From NCBI GenBank assembly GCA_964058845.1, contig CAXKVR010000448.1, positions 62,001 through 126,000 of the forward strand: a stretch of 64,000 bases of DNA, in the 5' to 3' direction. The first letter of the stretch is position 1, and every line of letters begins with the position of its first letter. Made by a program: the position numbers and the translations under genes. Shown one piece after another: positions 23,052 through 34,859 of the stretch. A model generated the notes under the pieces. It did not search any database and was not told the origin of the DNA. It worked only from the letters and a program-made list of their open reading frames with translations. Source of the stretch: Carex sylvatica. Lineage: Eukaryota > Streptophyta > Magnoliopsida > Poales > Cyperaceae.

Positions 23052-24084
23052 TCCACACGTCTAATTCATGCTTTTGAAGTAAATTTTAATAATTGAATAT
23101 ATTTCATTTGACATATGGTTTATCATGTATGGTATATAGATTTTTCTTTTTAAAAGCTCAAGTTTTATATTCATATATTTTCGTAAGATTCCAGCAGGCA
23201 TATATAAGCATCATATATAGCTTAAAACTTGTTCAAATTTTTTTGTTTTTTTTGTTTTTTGTACTAGAGGAAAATATCATTTCTAATTCTTATTCTTTAA
23301 AGTTTTTTTGGATGGGGGGGAGGGGAGGGTTTTGAGATTGGAACTGCACAAATTTTGAAGCGATCCAACGGTTCAGATGTTGTGCTGGGAGTTGCTGCAA
23401 GGCGGACTGGAAATCATTTGATGAGTGTCACTCTGTTCTGATTCCCAACTGTTTGGGAAATGTGCTTGGTTCAAAAACAAGGAACAGCGAGTCTAATTAG
23501 CTTATTTATTTCTTTTCTATTTATTACATTGTCTTGTGTGTTTTAATTTGCAAACTGAAAATAATTCTGAAATTTGTAGTTCTCTCCAAATCATTTTGTC
23601 GAATAAACTGTTGTGATAAAAAATGGTGGTTTACTGGTTTGGCAAGTTCAACACTTACTAATAAATCAGCATTTAGTGTAACACCAGCATGATTGTTCAA
23701 TGTAACTTTTTCAAACATATGCTACATTGTACATAGATAAGACTGATACATATCTAGAATTATATAAATTAAAGCACAACAAAATATACGAGATGATTAT
23801 AAACTAGAATGGAGAACTTTTTGCTCAAAAAAACATGGTGTAGCCTTTTAATTATCAAATTTTTCTATCTACCAGCACTATATTTTTCACCGTGAAAAAC
23901 CATCATCAAGCTTTATATAGAAAATTAAGGCAGAGACTAGAACATGATAGTCAGTTCACTAAAAAAACAACAAATCACAGTATCCAATAGATTATAACAT
24001 CCACTTCAACTAAGAGAAAATCATCCATAAAGTGCAGTACTAAGAGCATATTAAACTGAGAATATTACACAAGTAACAAAATGC
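23052..24084. other. 3' ends of convergent genes, no further CDS seen
   Basis: This lies between the stop of the plus-strand 122-aa gene and the stop of minus-strand UMP1. A less AT-rich patch at about 23310-23500, after a G-rich run, may be 3' UTR of the left gene, possibly a separate UTR exon. No coding frame is supported. Confidence 0.45.
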
Positions 24085-26189
24085 TCAAAGAAAAGAGGGG
24101 TGCACTGGTCCTTTTGAAATGCCAAGGCGCACTTCCATTCCATGGTGCATATCTGCCGACCTGAAGCTCTCTGAGTTTTGTGGCACTACACAATTACAAC
24201 AGTCAGGATTAGCAAATTACGAAAAAAAATTAAATAAAAAATAACTGTACTGTACGTGGTAATATACTGGTATTTATAATTTTCACAAGACTAAACGTAA
24301 GCATAAAAATTGGTCTGTGCATCAACTAATACAGCTTTCAATAGCCAAACTCAAAAGTGCTTATCATAACTAAGTTCTGACTGAACAAAGGATCAATTGA
24401 GTGATTATAAATATATATCTCAGAACCAACTAAATTGAATATGGAAGTGGAGTCCGGCTAGTATGACATCGGAGTCATATGACACAACTAACGAAGTGAT
24501 AAAAAAAATTATTGGATAGACTTCAAACAACTAATCCATACCGTTCAAACCGATTTACTTTATGAGTGATAAAAAAAAAATTGAGTTATTTTACTAACAA
24601 ATCAAGATAAAAAATATTGAAAAATGAATGCATTAAAATTAACTTAAAAAATCCCACATTTGACCACTTGACTTGATACTAAATAAATTCAAAATTCTAT
24701 AAATTTTGCATGTAAAACACAACTAACGAAGTATATCGGTTTGAACGGTTTGGATTCACAGTTTGAAGTCAATTCAATAGGTTTTGGAGTTGTTGTTATG
24801 TAGGCTAAAATAACACTGATGTCATACTAGCCATACTCCTGGAAATGATAACAGTAGCTGGCACATGTTAACTTATATTATAATAGTTGGTGATCTTTTG
24901 AAACAAGAACAAAAAAATAAAAATCAGTTCTATTATTTCCATTCAAACTGATAGCACCAGCTCTATAATCCAATCCAGACATCCTTTTAGTACAACTCGA
25001 GCCACAGAATTGTTATTTTGAATTCAAATACTTACGGTTCAAGTAATCTTCGAATCCAAAATCATCCAAAGCACCAGTGAGTGCTTCAAATCCTAGCATA
25101 GAGGACGGTAGTGCACCAGGAGGCCTCTGAAATCTACAAATTAAAGTTGAATTATAGATGGAGTTGTATACAAAAAGGGTAATATAGATTGAACAATATC
25201 ATTCAAAGACACCAATACTAAATATACAGCCTATTACTTAGCAAGGTTTCTAAATTTGAGTACCTCCATTTAGACCAAGAATTAGTAAACTTGATTAGGT
25301 ACAGTTCTAGTTGGTTCTGATACATAGGTACAGTTTCATACGGCTCATGTTTCATCACTCTTACAAAAAGTTCAAAGACAAATTACAAATGAATAATTCC
25401 AGATACAACTTTTACATGAGCTGAAAGAGATACCATGGATACCCTAACCAATTTTAAGCATTGTATTTTTGCTTCATTACATTAGACTTGTGTGCTTAAT
25501 TTCAAAATTGAGACCTTTTGGGAATATATTCTGAAATTCAGTCAAAATTGCACAAATAAGGGTTAAATACCAAGTCTTAATCATGGACTAATTATTTTCT
25601 GTCTTCTAAGATCTAATGCAAGCCTAACAGTGATTCTGTAATGCTATAAATACGAGGTACTGAAAGATATCAAAAAACATATAACTCTAGCTAACTTGGC
25701 AATAGCACTATCCAGGCATAATTAAGCCCTTGACTCTCCTAATAGGCATTTAAAAAAAACCACTACAAAAACAATTAATTTGGGATAGTTGTCACAGAAA
25801 ATATTGAACTAATGAAAATCATAAATTTCTTTATCACCTGGCAAGGATCTGGGTATCAAGATCTCTCCTGAGATTGAAAGAAGATCCATAAGTCAGAGCC
25901 AACCCCATTTTTTTCTTCTCTTCCCAGAATTTAGCGCTCTGACAAACAAAACAGAAAAAAAAAATCTAGGGTTAGGTTTACGGTTTTACAGACAAATCAA
26001 AACATAAAACTCAGAAATCTATCACAAATTGTCAAGAAGAGAGAGAGAGAAGGAGAGACTACGTATTACATTCTCGTGAAGGGATTCGAGGGGATGGGAT
26101 CCGACGATCTCGCCCTTCACACTATCCAATCCAAATCGAAGTGTGTCTCCATTCAACGTGACATCGTGCTTGATCGAACCAGACGCCAT
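24085..26189 (-). CDS. UMP1: proteasome maturation factor UMP1
   Basis: Four GT-AG exons (26070-26189, 25838-25938, 25036-25133, 24085-24185) give 139 aa, the normal UMP1 length. UMP1 is the chaperone that enters 20S proteasome half-barrels, delays their dimerisation and is degraded as the first substrate. Family blocks are in order: RFGLDSVKGEIVGSHPL (residues 18-34), YGSSFNLRRDLDTQIL (57-72), RPPGALPSSMLGFEALTG (77-94) with FGFEDYLN (99-106), and HHGMEVRLGISKGP (120-133). The start MASGSIKHDVTLNGD is the only ATG in frame before the first block. A 389-bp MITE occupies intron 3. The 5' leader on the coding strand is GA-rich (CT repeats on plus). Confidence 0.95.
24450..24838. mobile_element. 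GAG/CTC foldback MITE in UMP1 intron 3, 389 bp
   Basis: It begins GAGTCCGGCTAGTATGACAT and ends in the near-complement (ATGTCATACTAGCCATACTC). Flanking 9-mers atggaagtg and ctggaaatg match at 7 of 9. The arms share TTTGCATGTAAAA and CGGTTTGAACGGTTTG-type words with 16799-17169 and 59587-60005. It is inserted more than 190 bp from either splice site of UMP1 intron 3. Confidence 0.75.
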
Positions 26190-26213
26190 TTATCTTCCTT
26201 AGCTTTCTCTCGT

Positions 26214-26235
26214 TCTCTCTCTCTCTCTCTCTTTT
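26214..26235. repeat. CT microsatellite in UMP1 5' leader
   Basis: A (CT)n run, interrupted once near its left end, 25-46 bp upstream of the UMP1 start codon; it reads as GA repeats on the coding strand. Such GA/CT tracts are common in plant leaders and core promoters. Effect not testable here. Confidence 0.8.
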
Positions 26236-26289
26236 CTTCTCTCGCTGCTCTTTCTCTGACTCTCTTCTAGGACAACCCTTTCAAGCTTC

Positions 26290-27444
26290 TGGCTTTGTTA
26301 ACAAGAAAGGATTTTTGCATCTAAAACCCATTAAAATCTAAATTTCTCAACTTCCACCATTTTGGTAGTTACTGGACCAGGCCCAAACTAAGAGTAGCGG
26401 GCCCATAAATTTGGCGATTATTCCAATCTCAGCCCACTTTCTTATTTTTCGCAAAGAATGTAATCGAACTTAAAACACCCGAAAAAGGATGTCATTTAGT
26501 GTTGATGGGCTATAGCTGTGTTTATTTGGGCTGAAAATTTAGATGTTACTGGTGATGGATTTATAATTTCACATGGTAAATACTAGATCCTCTTTTGTTT
26601 TGTTTTTTCTGATTTTTGTTGATTTTCTTGGTGAATCAGAACTCAGAAGATGGTTATTAAATAATCTGTGGGCGAAATGTTTAATAATTACTCTGAATTT
26701 CTGACAATTAAACTTCTATTCAAATCTTTAAAGAGGCGGACATTTATTTTGTGCTTCTGAACAAAGATTTCCAAGGAACATTTATTTTATTATTGACATT
26801 AATTGTTCTCATTTGTGATCACTTTGTGAGATATACATAACAGAAAAGTTTGTATTGGTATGATATATATATCCATCAGACTTCTTTGCTAGCTCCCATC
26901 GCCCTGAAGCTTCCATTTTTGAGAAGGAGAATTCGAAAAATATCATGGCTTTTAATTCAATTTGTGATCTTATTCGTAGGAGGGTGCAGATTAAATTAGA
27001 GACTCTTCAAAAATTCAAAAATACACTATAATATACTAATAATTATATTTTTGAGGTCTCCAATTCAATCTACGAGACTATGCCACTCCAAAAATGGGAC
27101 CACGGATTGAATTGGAGGTCCTAGTATTTTTTGAATTCTCCAATTTCAGTTGTGTTTTAGTTTGTTTTTTTTTTTTTTTTAAGCTATTAATAAAATTTTC
27201 GGGCAGATAGATTTTAAACAAATGAGTTATGAGTATGTTTATGAACAATGAATACTACTATAATTTTTATTTTAAAAAAAATCTATCAACATAAATACGA
27301 AATTCTTAGCAAATACAAAATTCAATACAAGTAACAAAAAAAACATTAAATAAAACCAAAGTTTAACAACAACAAAGTAAAAAACAAGACAAAGCTTGCA
27401 ATGATTTACATATTTAATTTTGCCTGTTCTGAATTAATTATAAG
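26290..27444. other. intergenic, no gene seen
   Basis: This is UMP1 upstream sequence followed by 3' flank of the small minus-strand gene at 27445. A short imperfect inverted pair (GATTAAATTAGAGACTC / TTGAATTCTCCAATTTC) lies around 26990-27150. Nothing else stands out. Confidence 0.45.
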
Positions 27445-27732
27445 CTACTCTACTTGTCGATCTATGCTAGGTCTAGGAGTTCTTTCCTTCGGTGTTGGCG
27501 GCCGATCGAGCACTTGGCCATTGATGTCGTAGTAGATCACACCGGAGAAATCCAACGGCTGACATTTCTCACCCATCATGATTTGACGTTGCCAGATACC
27601 GCGCTTTTTTTTGTTGAACAAAATAACCCTCCTTGTTTTGAGCAAAGTAAACCGTCGTGCTGCACGCGTGACGCTGCGCTTGCACCGATCAACGAGGACC
27701 GACATGGCACTGAAAAAGCTTCTCACCGGCAT
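27445..27732 (-). CDS. small basic plant protein with DFSGVIYYD motif
   Basis: Intronless, 95 aa. The N-terminal half is strongly basic (RCKRSVTRAARRFTLLKTRR, residues 16-35; KKKRGIWQRQ, 41-50). A conserved-looking block follows (GEKCQPLDFSGVIYYDINGQ, 54-73), then a proline/threonine-rich tail (PPTPKERTPRPS). I recognise the QPLDFSGVIYYD arrangement from small uncharacterised plant proteins; no function is established. Base composition is clearly less AT-rich than its surroundings, and a TATA box sits at normal distance. The overlapping plus-strand frame (27454-27756) has no such features and is taken as a shadow. Start: the MPVRSFFSAM ATG, the first after the TATA box. Confidence 0.75.
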   Translation of the reverse strand: MPVRSFFSAMSVLVDRCKRSVTRAARRFTLLKTRRVILFNKKKRGIWQRQIMMGEKCQPLDFSGVIYYDINGQVLDRPPTPKERTPRPSIDRQVE

Positions 27733-27810
27733 TATTTTGTGAAGAGTTGTAGCTAGTTTTGTGTTTTAGCTGCTTTTCAGGATGTGTGATTAATTAGAGA
27801 TGTATTTTGC

Positions 27811-27820
27811 TATTTTATAT
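27811..27820 (-). promoter_or_regulatory. TATA box of the DFSGVIYYD gene
   Basis: ATATAAAATA on the minus strand, about 80 bp upstream of the ATG at 27732. Position and sequence fit a plant TATA box with a short leader. Confidence 0.5.
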
Positions 27821-28144
27821 GGAGATTGATGTTGTCAATTTATTTCATTTTTTCTCTTTTCATTACTTAACATGAAATATTGAAATTGCTTGCTCTCAGC
27901 TCTGAGCTACAGGTACCCAAGATTGTACCTTGTGGCGAAACAATTAATATTAGGTTCTTTTTTTATTTTTTTATTTTCATTGTATCGATTGGCTTAACAT
28001 TACAATATACATAGCAATTTAATAATTATTACAACGAAGCATCAAGTTAGCCTTTGCAGATAATGAAGATGTTGCCATTAATTCTTTTGAAATTAGTTAT
28101 ATTATGTGCATTTTGAGTGCACATAAAAATATTTATATTATAAA

Positions 28145-28318
28145 AGCTCTAATTGTTAGCATCAAAGATTTAAATAGTGTTTATCGCGTCATAGCAAAAT
28201 GACTAAAAAACAGCGCTATGTTTATATAGTACAGCTATAGCGCAAAATATCGCGCTATAGCGTCAATAGCACCGTAACTTTTATGGTCTGAAAATGCTAT
28301 AATGCGCTATTTAGAACA
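28145..28318. repeat. dispersed 165-bp repeat, copy 4 of 4 (best preserved)
   Basis: It reads ATTTAAATAGTGTTTATCGC, then AGCTATAGCGCAAAATATCG, ending ATAATGCGCTATTTAGAAC. It is the clearest copy of the family seen at 1615, 7030 and 15205. Confidence 0.55.
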
Positions 28319-29035
28319 ATAGTTAGCATCTATATACAAATTTTTATAGATAGAATAATCTATTTGCATGTCATTAAGAAAATACAACAGTTATTAATTT
28401 GTGTACGAATATAATATTATGAAGGATGCTTGCAAATTTAATTATAATTACATTATATATGCTAAGAAATATGGTGATGCTTATCAATTAGGAGAACTTT
28501 AGCGTTGTTCTAATATAAAAAATCTGAGACCCAAGCTGATGTTAATCCAATGAAAACTTTGAATTTGATTGATTACGCAATTATTATATTGATCAATAAT
28601 TCAATATTCAAAACTTGACGAGCAAAAGTATTCGTTTGAAATACAGAAACGACAAATCATTCTAGAAATTGTGCCCAACTTCAAGATAAAAATAAATAAG
28701 ATAAGCAAATCTTATGAAGAAACCAACCATTTTCTTCACTAATTAAACAATTATTGTATAAATTCAAAATTTCCGATAATTAATACAAGACTTTACATAT
28801 TTTATAATAGAAAAGTCATGATTAGATATTCATTCCGTAATCCCAACATCTTTGTCGTTGCAATATAAAACTTTTATAACCATTATTTCCTCATTCATTT
28901 TTAAAAAAAAGAAAGCTGAAATTACTTAATTATTTGCAAAAGGTACGTAATTTAAAAATTATTTAATTATTTCAACCCATTAATTAATGGCTTCTAGAGA
29001 ACACAAAAAAAATAATATGCATTGGTAATCTATAT

Positions 29036-29421
29036 GAGTAGGGTTAAAATGTATCATTGGTTTTGAAATACCTCACATCTTTATCTCCGTTTACAAAGTT
29101 CAAACAGTCAATCCGAACCGTTCATCTTGTTCTACATATTAAAATACGCTTAGAGACCAAATTTTATATTTTTTGTAATTTTGTTACTATTTTTTTAGAT
29201 ATGTACAAAATCACTGTTTTTGGATGGTCCAGATATAGTGATTTTGTACCTATCTAAAAATATAGTAAAAAAATATATAAAATTTGGTCTCTAAGTACAT
29301 TTTAATATGTAGAACAAGATGAATGGTTCAGATCGACTGTTTGAACTTTACAAACGGAAATAGAGACATAAAATATGATTAGAGCACAAAACCAAACCAA
29401 TGATGCATTTTAACCCTTCTC
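29036..29421. mobile_element. GAG/CTC foldback MITE, 386 bp, 9-bp duplication
   Basis: It starts GAGTAGGGTTAAAATGTATC and ends with the matching complement. A perfect 9-bp duplication AATCTATAT lies at 29027-29035 and 29422-29430. The arms carry CCGAACCGTTCATCTTGTTC and CTATTTTTTTAGATA, each with its complement on the other side. It is between two genes that diverge from here (27445- and 30222+). Confidence 0.88.
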
Positions 29422-29829
29422 AATCTATATATGTATGATTGTTATACAAAATAATATCAACCCAATTTCTTGTTCAGGTAGGGCAATGTATTATTTTACT
29501 TAATTTGAAATAAATATACACAATGATTGTACTATCTGAATAATATACTTGTTCCCTCAAAGCTAAACAAATTCGTCTCTGCCATTTTTACAGGGTTCCA
29601 TTTTAGCTTCATTTCCAATTTTTAAAGCAAGTTATAAAGATTAAAAAAATATATATTGATCTTGTGTTATTCAATCTGATCTTCGGGTGTTGGCAATAAT
29701 TACAAATATTAGAAATTAATTTTACAGAACTTTACAAAGTTTTGTAAATTACCGCTGCTGCCTGCTGTGCTTTCTTTTTTTTTCTTTTTTTTTTCTTTTT
29801 TCTCATGATAATGTAGGAATCCATACCAT

Positions 29830-29977
29830 CTGAGGTAACAAACTATTTCTGTTTAGATCCAGACCGTCCGATCAGAATAAGGACGAATCCAGTCCGAGGT
29901 TTAAATGCTCGGGTTCTTTAATAATCGTGCGAATTTTGATCGGATGGTCTGGATCTAACAGAAATATTCTGTTACCT
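29830..29977. mobile_element. short palindromic MITE, 'GATCCGGACCGT' family, copy 3
   Basis: Arms GAGGTAACAAACTATTTCTG and, in complement, AAGGTAACAGAATATTTCTG flank TAGATCCAGACCGTCCGATC and its inverted partner. It ends about 245 bp upstream of the bL12m start codon, so it is part of that promoter region. Confidence 0.65.
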
Positions 29978-30221
29978 TAGTTGACCGTCTCCAATATCAA
30001 TCCTCTGTTTGAATTCTCCAGTACAAATCATGTTCTCAGTTGCTGACAAAAGGATCCCATGAGTGCTCATAAGTCATGACAGAATCTCCATTACAGGAGT
30101 GAATATACAGAGGATGTTACATAGAAACTAGATACACTCAGTGTCGTCTCTTCAGCAGTTCAGCGCATGGTTCAATAGCTGATAAACCCTACTAATCCTT
30201 TCATTTTACACTCTTCCGAAA

Positions 30222-30710
30222 ATGTCCCTCTTTTTCTCCAAAATCGCATCCCCATCCCTTCGCCACCACCTCCGCCGTCTATACTCCACCACACCGACTA
30301 CCTCTACCTCCAGCACCGGCGACAAGATCGGTCGAATAGCGGACGATCTCCTCACGCTCTCCCCCTCCGAGCTCTCCGATTTCTCCACCCTCCTCCGCCT
30401 CCGTCTCGGCATCTCACTCCTCTCCGCCTCCTCCGCTCCTCCCGCCTCACTCTCCGGCGCAGATGAATCGGGAGAAACCGAGAAGGAGAAAGAGAAGACT
30501 GTTTTCGATGTGAGGATTGACAAGTTTGACGCTGCGTCCAAGATCAAGGTGATAAAGGAAGTGAGAGGTTTCACAGATCTAGGTCTGAAAGAGGCGAAAG
30601 AGCTCGTGGAGAAGACGCCAGTTGTGGTGAAGAAGGGGGTTACGAAGGAAGAGGCTGAAGCTATAGCCGCTAAGCTCAAGGCGGCTGGAGCTACTGCGGT
30701 TTTGGAATAG
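30222..30710 (+). CDS. mitochondrial large-subunit ribosomal protein bL12m (L7/L12)
   Basis: Single exon, 162 aa. The stalk protein recruits and stimulates translational GTPases. Residues 1 to about 31 ([20 protein letters not shown] onward) are Arg/Ser/Leu-rich without acids, a mitochondrial presequence. Residues 34-63 ([20 protein letters not shown] onward) are the dimerisation domain. Residues 64-92 are an Ala/Ser and Glu/Lys hinge. Residues 93-162 are the globular domain with [31 protein letters not shown] and the terminal [10 protein letters not shown], all strong L7/L12 signatures. Mitochondrial rather than plastid targeting is inferred from the presequence and from the divergence of the N-domain. 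The overlapping minus-strand frame is a shadow. The 5' half is GC-rich, unlike its flanks. Confidence 0.93.
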   Translation: MSLFFSKIASPSLRHHLRRLYSTTPTTSTSSTGDKIGRIADDLLTLSPSELSDFSTLLRLRLGISLLSASSAPPASLSGADESGETEKEKEKTVFDVRIDKFDAASKIKVIKEVRGFTDLGLKEAKELVEKTPVVVKKGVTKEEAEAIAAKLKAAGATAVLE

Positions 30711-31116
30711 ATTTCAGTAAGAGGAAAAGGTGTGATCTTTCAGATTTGTTCTCTAATCAATAATGTTAAAATTTGTAGATCAAAGAGAAAACCATGTTAT
30801 TTTTTAATGTTCTTTGTATTGTTGTATTTCTCTTGGAGAGAAACATGAATTCCACATTTTTTAGTTGAAGCTAGCGGTACAAGGCAAGGCTCAGTTTCTT
30901 GCATTTCTCCTCTAAATTCCAATATTTCTATGGTTATTTGGCCAGTCGTTTGTGATTTCTTAAATTATTCGTCTGATTAATGGATGAGAAAATATCTACA
31001 TTATTGAAAATCAATCTCTATATATATGAGTGGATATAAATCTCTGAAATTTAGCCCTTTCAAATGATAAAAATGGTGATGTGGTACTCTTAAAAAATAT
31101 TAATAAATAATAAAAG

Positions 31117-31522
31117 GAGTAAGGTTAGGGTGCTATGGATTGCATAGAGGACTACGGTGCTACGGCTCAATATTCAAGTTTTCAAAATCTTAACTGTCGA
31201 TCCGAACCGTTCATGTTGTTCTCCATATTAATACGTGTTTGGAGATCATATTTTACATTTTTTGAAATTTTTTTACTATTTTTTTAAATAGGTAGAAAAT
31301 CACTTAATCTAAAAAATTCTGCACCATTTAGATATTTGATTTTCTAACTATCTAAAAAAATAGTTAATATTTTTAAAAAAATGTAAAATTTGGCCTCCAA
31401 ACACATATTAATATGGAGAACAAGATGAACGGTTCGGATCGACTGTTAGGATTATGAAAACTCGAATATTGAGCCGTAGCATCGTAGCTCTCTATGCAAC
31501 CCATAACACCCTAGCAATACTC
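31117..31522. mobile_element. GAG/CTC foldback MITE in S1, 406 bp
   Basis: It begins GAGTAAGGTTAGGGTGCTAT and ends in the complement of GAGTATTGCTAGGGTGTTAT. The S2 copy at about 48950 has the uninterrupted sequence AATAATAAAAGGTCTTATAT, which fixes the insertion point. Only AAAG is repeated on both sides, so one duplicated copy has probably been trimmed. The arms carry CCGAACCGTTCATGTTGTTC and its inverse. Confidence 0.82.
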
Positions 31523-31537
31523 AAAGGTCTTATATTT

Positions 31538-31909
31538 GAGGAGGGATTAAGTTACAATAATTTTTGAGTTACAACAAGTTATCACAACTATTTTCTACAT
31601 TTTTAAAGTCCAAATTATCGATCCAAATTGTTAGATGTTATCTCTTCAATAAAATGTACTTTCAGGTCAAATTTTATATTTTTTGAAATTTGTTTACTAT
31701 TTATTAAGATGGTACGAAATTCAATAATCTGAATTTGACTAGTTTTTGTATCCATCTTAATAAATAGTAAAAAAATTTCAAAAAATATAAAATTTGGTCT
31801 TCAAGCACATTTTATTGTAGATATCACATCTAACGGTTTGGATCGACAATTTGAACTTTAAAAATGTAAAAAATAGTTGTGATAATTTGTTGTAACTTGA
31901 TCCCTCCTT
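31538..31909. mobile_element. GAG-type foldback MITE in S1, 372 bp
   Basis: It starts GAGGAGGGATTAAGTTACAA; the right end in complement is AAGGAGGGATCAAGTTACAA. Flanking cttatattt / tttatattt match at 8 of 9, and the empty site is intact in S2 (GGTCTTATATTTTTATAT). It is only 15 bp from the preceding MITE, so two elements hit nearly the same target. Confidence 0.82.
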
Positions 31910-32542
31910 TTTATATTTTTATAATTGTAATTCTCACATCAGTAGTTATAATTCCTTTACTATTGAAATTTAGTTGTAAATCCGAATACGTAGAAGGCCC
32001 AAACACTTCGAAACATGAATGTCAGATTCTCCTCAGACCCAGTTGTTTAAAAATGATTGTCTCAAATACTTTTTCATTTGAAAATATTTTATACATCCTA
32101 AAAACTATGGTTTTAGAGTCTTAAACAGCTTGTCGGTCCAATAGGAGTAATTCATTGGACATGAAAATACTTATTCTCTGATAATCTAGAGTAGGTCCGA
32201 CGTCTATCGGGTTTACTTTTTGAGTCTAATGAACTTCGATATCGTCTGATCTGCTTTTGTTTTCACGAAAATTAAAGCAAATACACACGGTGATTGAACC
32301 CATTCGAATCCAAATTCGGATAATTTTCTAACGGATACGGATGCGGAGTTTGAAGTCGAATCCGTATTTGGATCTCGATATTTATCCATATCCGACATTT
32401 TTTTACTTTTCAGATGTCCAACCATTTATCACTTAAACGGGTCCACTTAACTGTCTGGGCCTTGCTTTATGGGCCTAGTAAATTGTCTAACAATAAATTA
32501 GGAAAAATTGTCTAGTATATATATGCATGTACTGTAATTATT

Positions 32543-32635
32543 GCTTGATTGTGGGATTAATGTTCTTCTATTCTGCTTAGGATAATTACTTGATTGTGGG
32601 ACTAATGTTCTTCTATTCTGCTTAGGATAGTCAAT
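32543..32635 (+). repeat. 46-bp tandem duplication in S1
   Basis: The unit TTGATTGTGGGA(T/C)TAATG through TTCTGCTTAGGATA is present twice here and once in S2 (about 49758-49795), so the duplication is later than the segmental copying. Confidence 0.75.
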
Positions 32636-33550
32636 CTGTTTTCTTTTTCCTTTGCAAGCGCCTCAGCTAATGGCTGAAGTCCCTTTTCCCATTTACTAAT
32701 TACTGACCTATTATATGCAAAACGAACATTTTAGTTAAATTGGTAGACGAGTATAGCAGATTTGTTTAAAAGAATATTATTAACGTCATACTTTTTTCTT
32801 ATTTTATAATAATCATATTATATTGAGTAATTTCATTTAGATGTTATCGGTGTAAGAAAAATTATGTAGATGTTATTTTTTTTAGGAATGTACGTTAGTA
32901 ATATATTTTTAATTATCTGAATTTATGTTTATATTTGTATTCGTATTCGTTCGATATCCGACCAGTATTCAAATCCGTTTAACGTTTAATACATATATGT
33001 ATTCAAAAATATTCGTAATCGTATCTGAAAAATTATGACGATTAAAATATAGTTTGACGACTATCCAATCCGTATCCAACCATTTACACCACTAGGTGTT
33101 TTGCATGAACTATCATGCATATGTTACTTATTCTTAATTTAAATATTTTTTGAGTTGTATAAATAGCAACAATTAGATATATTTTTTCATAATAGAAAAA
33201 AGAATAGTCATAGTCTCATAGATAATTTGCAAAGAAGTCATACTATTGAACTTCTAGTTAAAAGTGTAGTAGTAAATTGTAAATATTAATTAACTTTTAT
33301 ACGTTTTTAAATCTTATAATAAGAGATTAGATAAAATCAATTAGTCATCCAACATTTTTTCTTTTTATAAATAGCTTACAAAATAAAATCAATTAGGTAA
33401 GATCGAACATTGCGCTTAGTAACTAACAACCTTAGTTGCTTTAATTGTATTTTTGGACAAACAAACATCATTTAGACGAGAAATATTAAGTAAATATCAT
33501 TTTCACAGTCTCTTTATTTAGTTTTATAAATTAAAATTTTAAAATAAGTT

Positions 33551-34859
33551 CAATCTTTAGTTTCAACAGGCGTTTCTAGAGCAAGTTCAAGATTTTAAAT
33601 TTGTGAAATGGAAAAGGCTATAGATTTCATGATGTTTCCTTAACATTTATTTGAAATTATGTAGCATCAACTGTAATTAAGAAAGTTTTTGAATGCTAAT
33701 TGTACTTATGGGTGTTATTTGGATGCTTTTGCGGAGACAACTCCGATGATTATTTGCAAGATAATGTCTCTGCTTGCAGCGGTCTATTTAACCTTGGATT
33801 AATGCAGTCTGATATTAAGTTTATTTATTTTATGTAAGGTAGGTTTTGCCTACCCAACTATCTTATTAAGCTTAAATTCTTCTATTTAATTCAAATTGAA
33901 ACAAATAAATGATTTTATTCCATTTTGTGTTATTTTGATACAACATATCATTATTTAAGTGTCATGTCAGAACATCTATATTCTTGGGCGAGTAGTTTAA
34001 TTTGTATGATAACAAGTTCATAACATATTCTGTTAAAGACAGCTTTTAAGCAGATTAAAAATTTAAAATTCCTCCATGTACCACTATTTGTTTTCTGCTT
34101 AATGATTAAGCTGCCCTGTGCCAGTCTAATGTATTTTGATATTTTCTATTAGTGGTTGCACACGTACAGAGAGTTTTGGTACCTAATGGATTAATTATGC
34201 ACAAAAATGAGGGGTCTTGATGTATATAAATGCACTGATTAGAGTAAATCTCTTTTCCAAATCCTTGCACAGTTAAGTGGAAACCAAATAGGAGAGCAAA
34301 AGGAAACGATGAGAGAAAACTTTAATTCATTAGTGGACGGTAATATTATTGATCATTGAAACTGTGGCGGGAGCAAAGCTTCAATTATTTCACGACAAAA
34401 GTGTGATTAGATCACCTATCCGCTTACCTATGGGCAGGAATTTGTTGTAATTTCATGAAAAAATCTTTTATTTTAGGTTTTTCTGTATGGAAATAAATAA
34501 CAGTTACTGAAGGAAGTTAACACTACTTGGTTTCATCAATACTCTGTTACAACTTACAAATACTTTCAATTTTTTGACTGAGCCATTCATGCCATCTTTT
34601 TCTTTCTCCAATCTCCAAAATCTGTGTCAATTTGGTTACAATCAGGAGCTCCTTAGTGCTCTAAGCTTGTCCAAATTTTTAAGCCATGGCTTTACATGGC
34701 TTAAGTATTTTGTCAAACTTAAAGCTTTCTTAAGAAAGTTATTTTTTAATTTTATTGTCGAACGGATGCTCCTTAGTGCAGCTTAAAATTTAAGCTTCAT
34801 ATAGTTGTCGAACACTACCAATAAAAGCAATCTTATATGGTGATATTCCAATATATTAT
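33551..34859. other. intergenic, nothing recognisable
   Basis: AT-rich, no supported frame, no clear repeat. The ORF-like stretch at 34574-34786 has no domain or compositional support. Confidence 0.5.

Larger units (their letters stand above)
31020..33550. repeat. segmental repeat S1 (of three)
   Basis: Collinear with 48870-50760 (S2) and in part with 44080-45020 (S3). Shared landmarks in order are AATTTAGCCCTTT, GAATACGTAGAAGGC, TCTTAAACAGCTTGTC, GGTAGACGAGTATAGCAGA and GAACTATCATGCATATG. S1 is longer because two MITEs are inserted (31117-31522, 31538-31909). It contains 'ggatacggatgcgga/atccgtatttgg' words and ends near CCAACCATTTACACC, like a hAT-type 'ggtgtaaatgg' element. The tiny open frames in it have no support. 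Confidence 0.8.

Noticed and set aside
27454..27756. 100-residue plus-strand frame overlapping the DFSGVIYYD gene
   Set aside because: No conserved block and no promoter; the minus-strand frame has patterned sequence and a TATA box.
30206..30679. 157-residue open frame on the minus strand opposite bL12m
   Set aside because: Serine/arginine low-complexity translation; the plus-strand frame has complete L7/L12 domains and explains the sequence.
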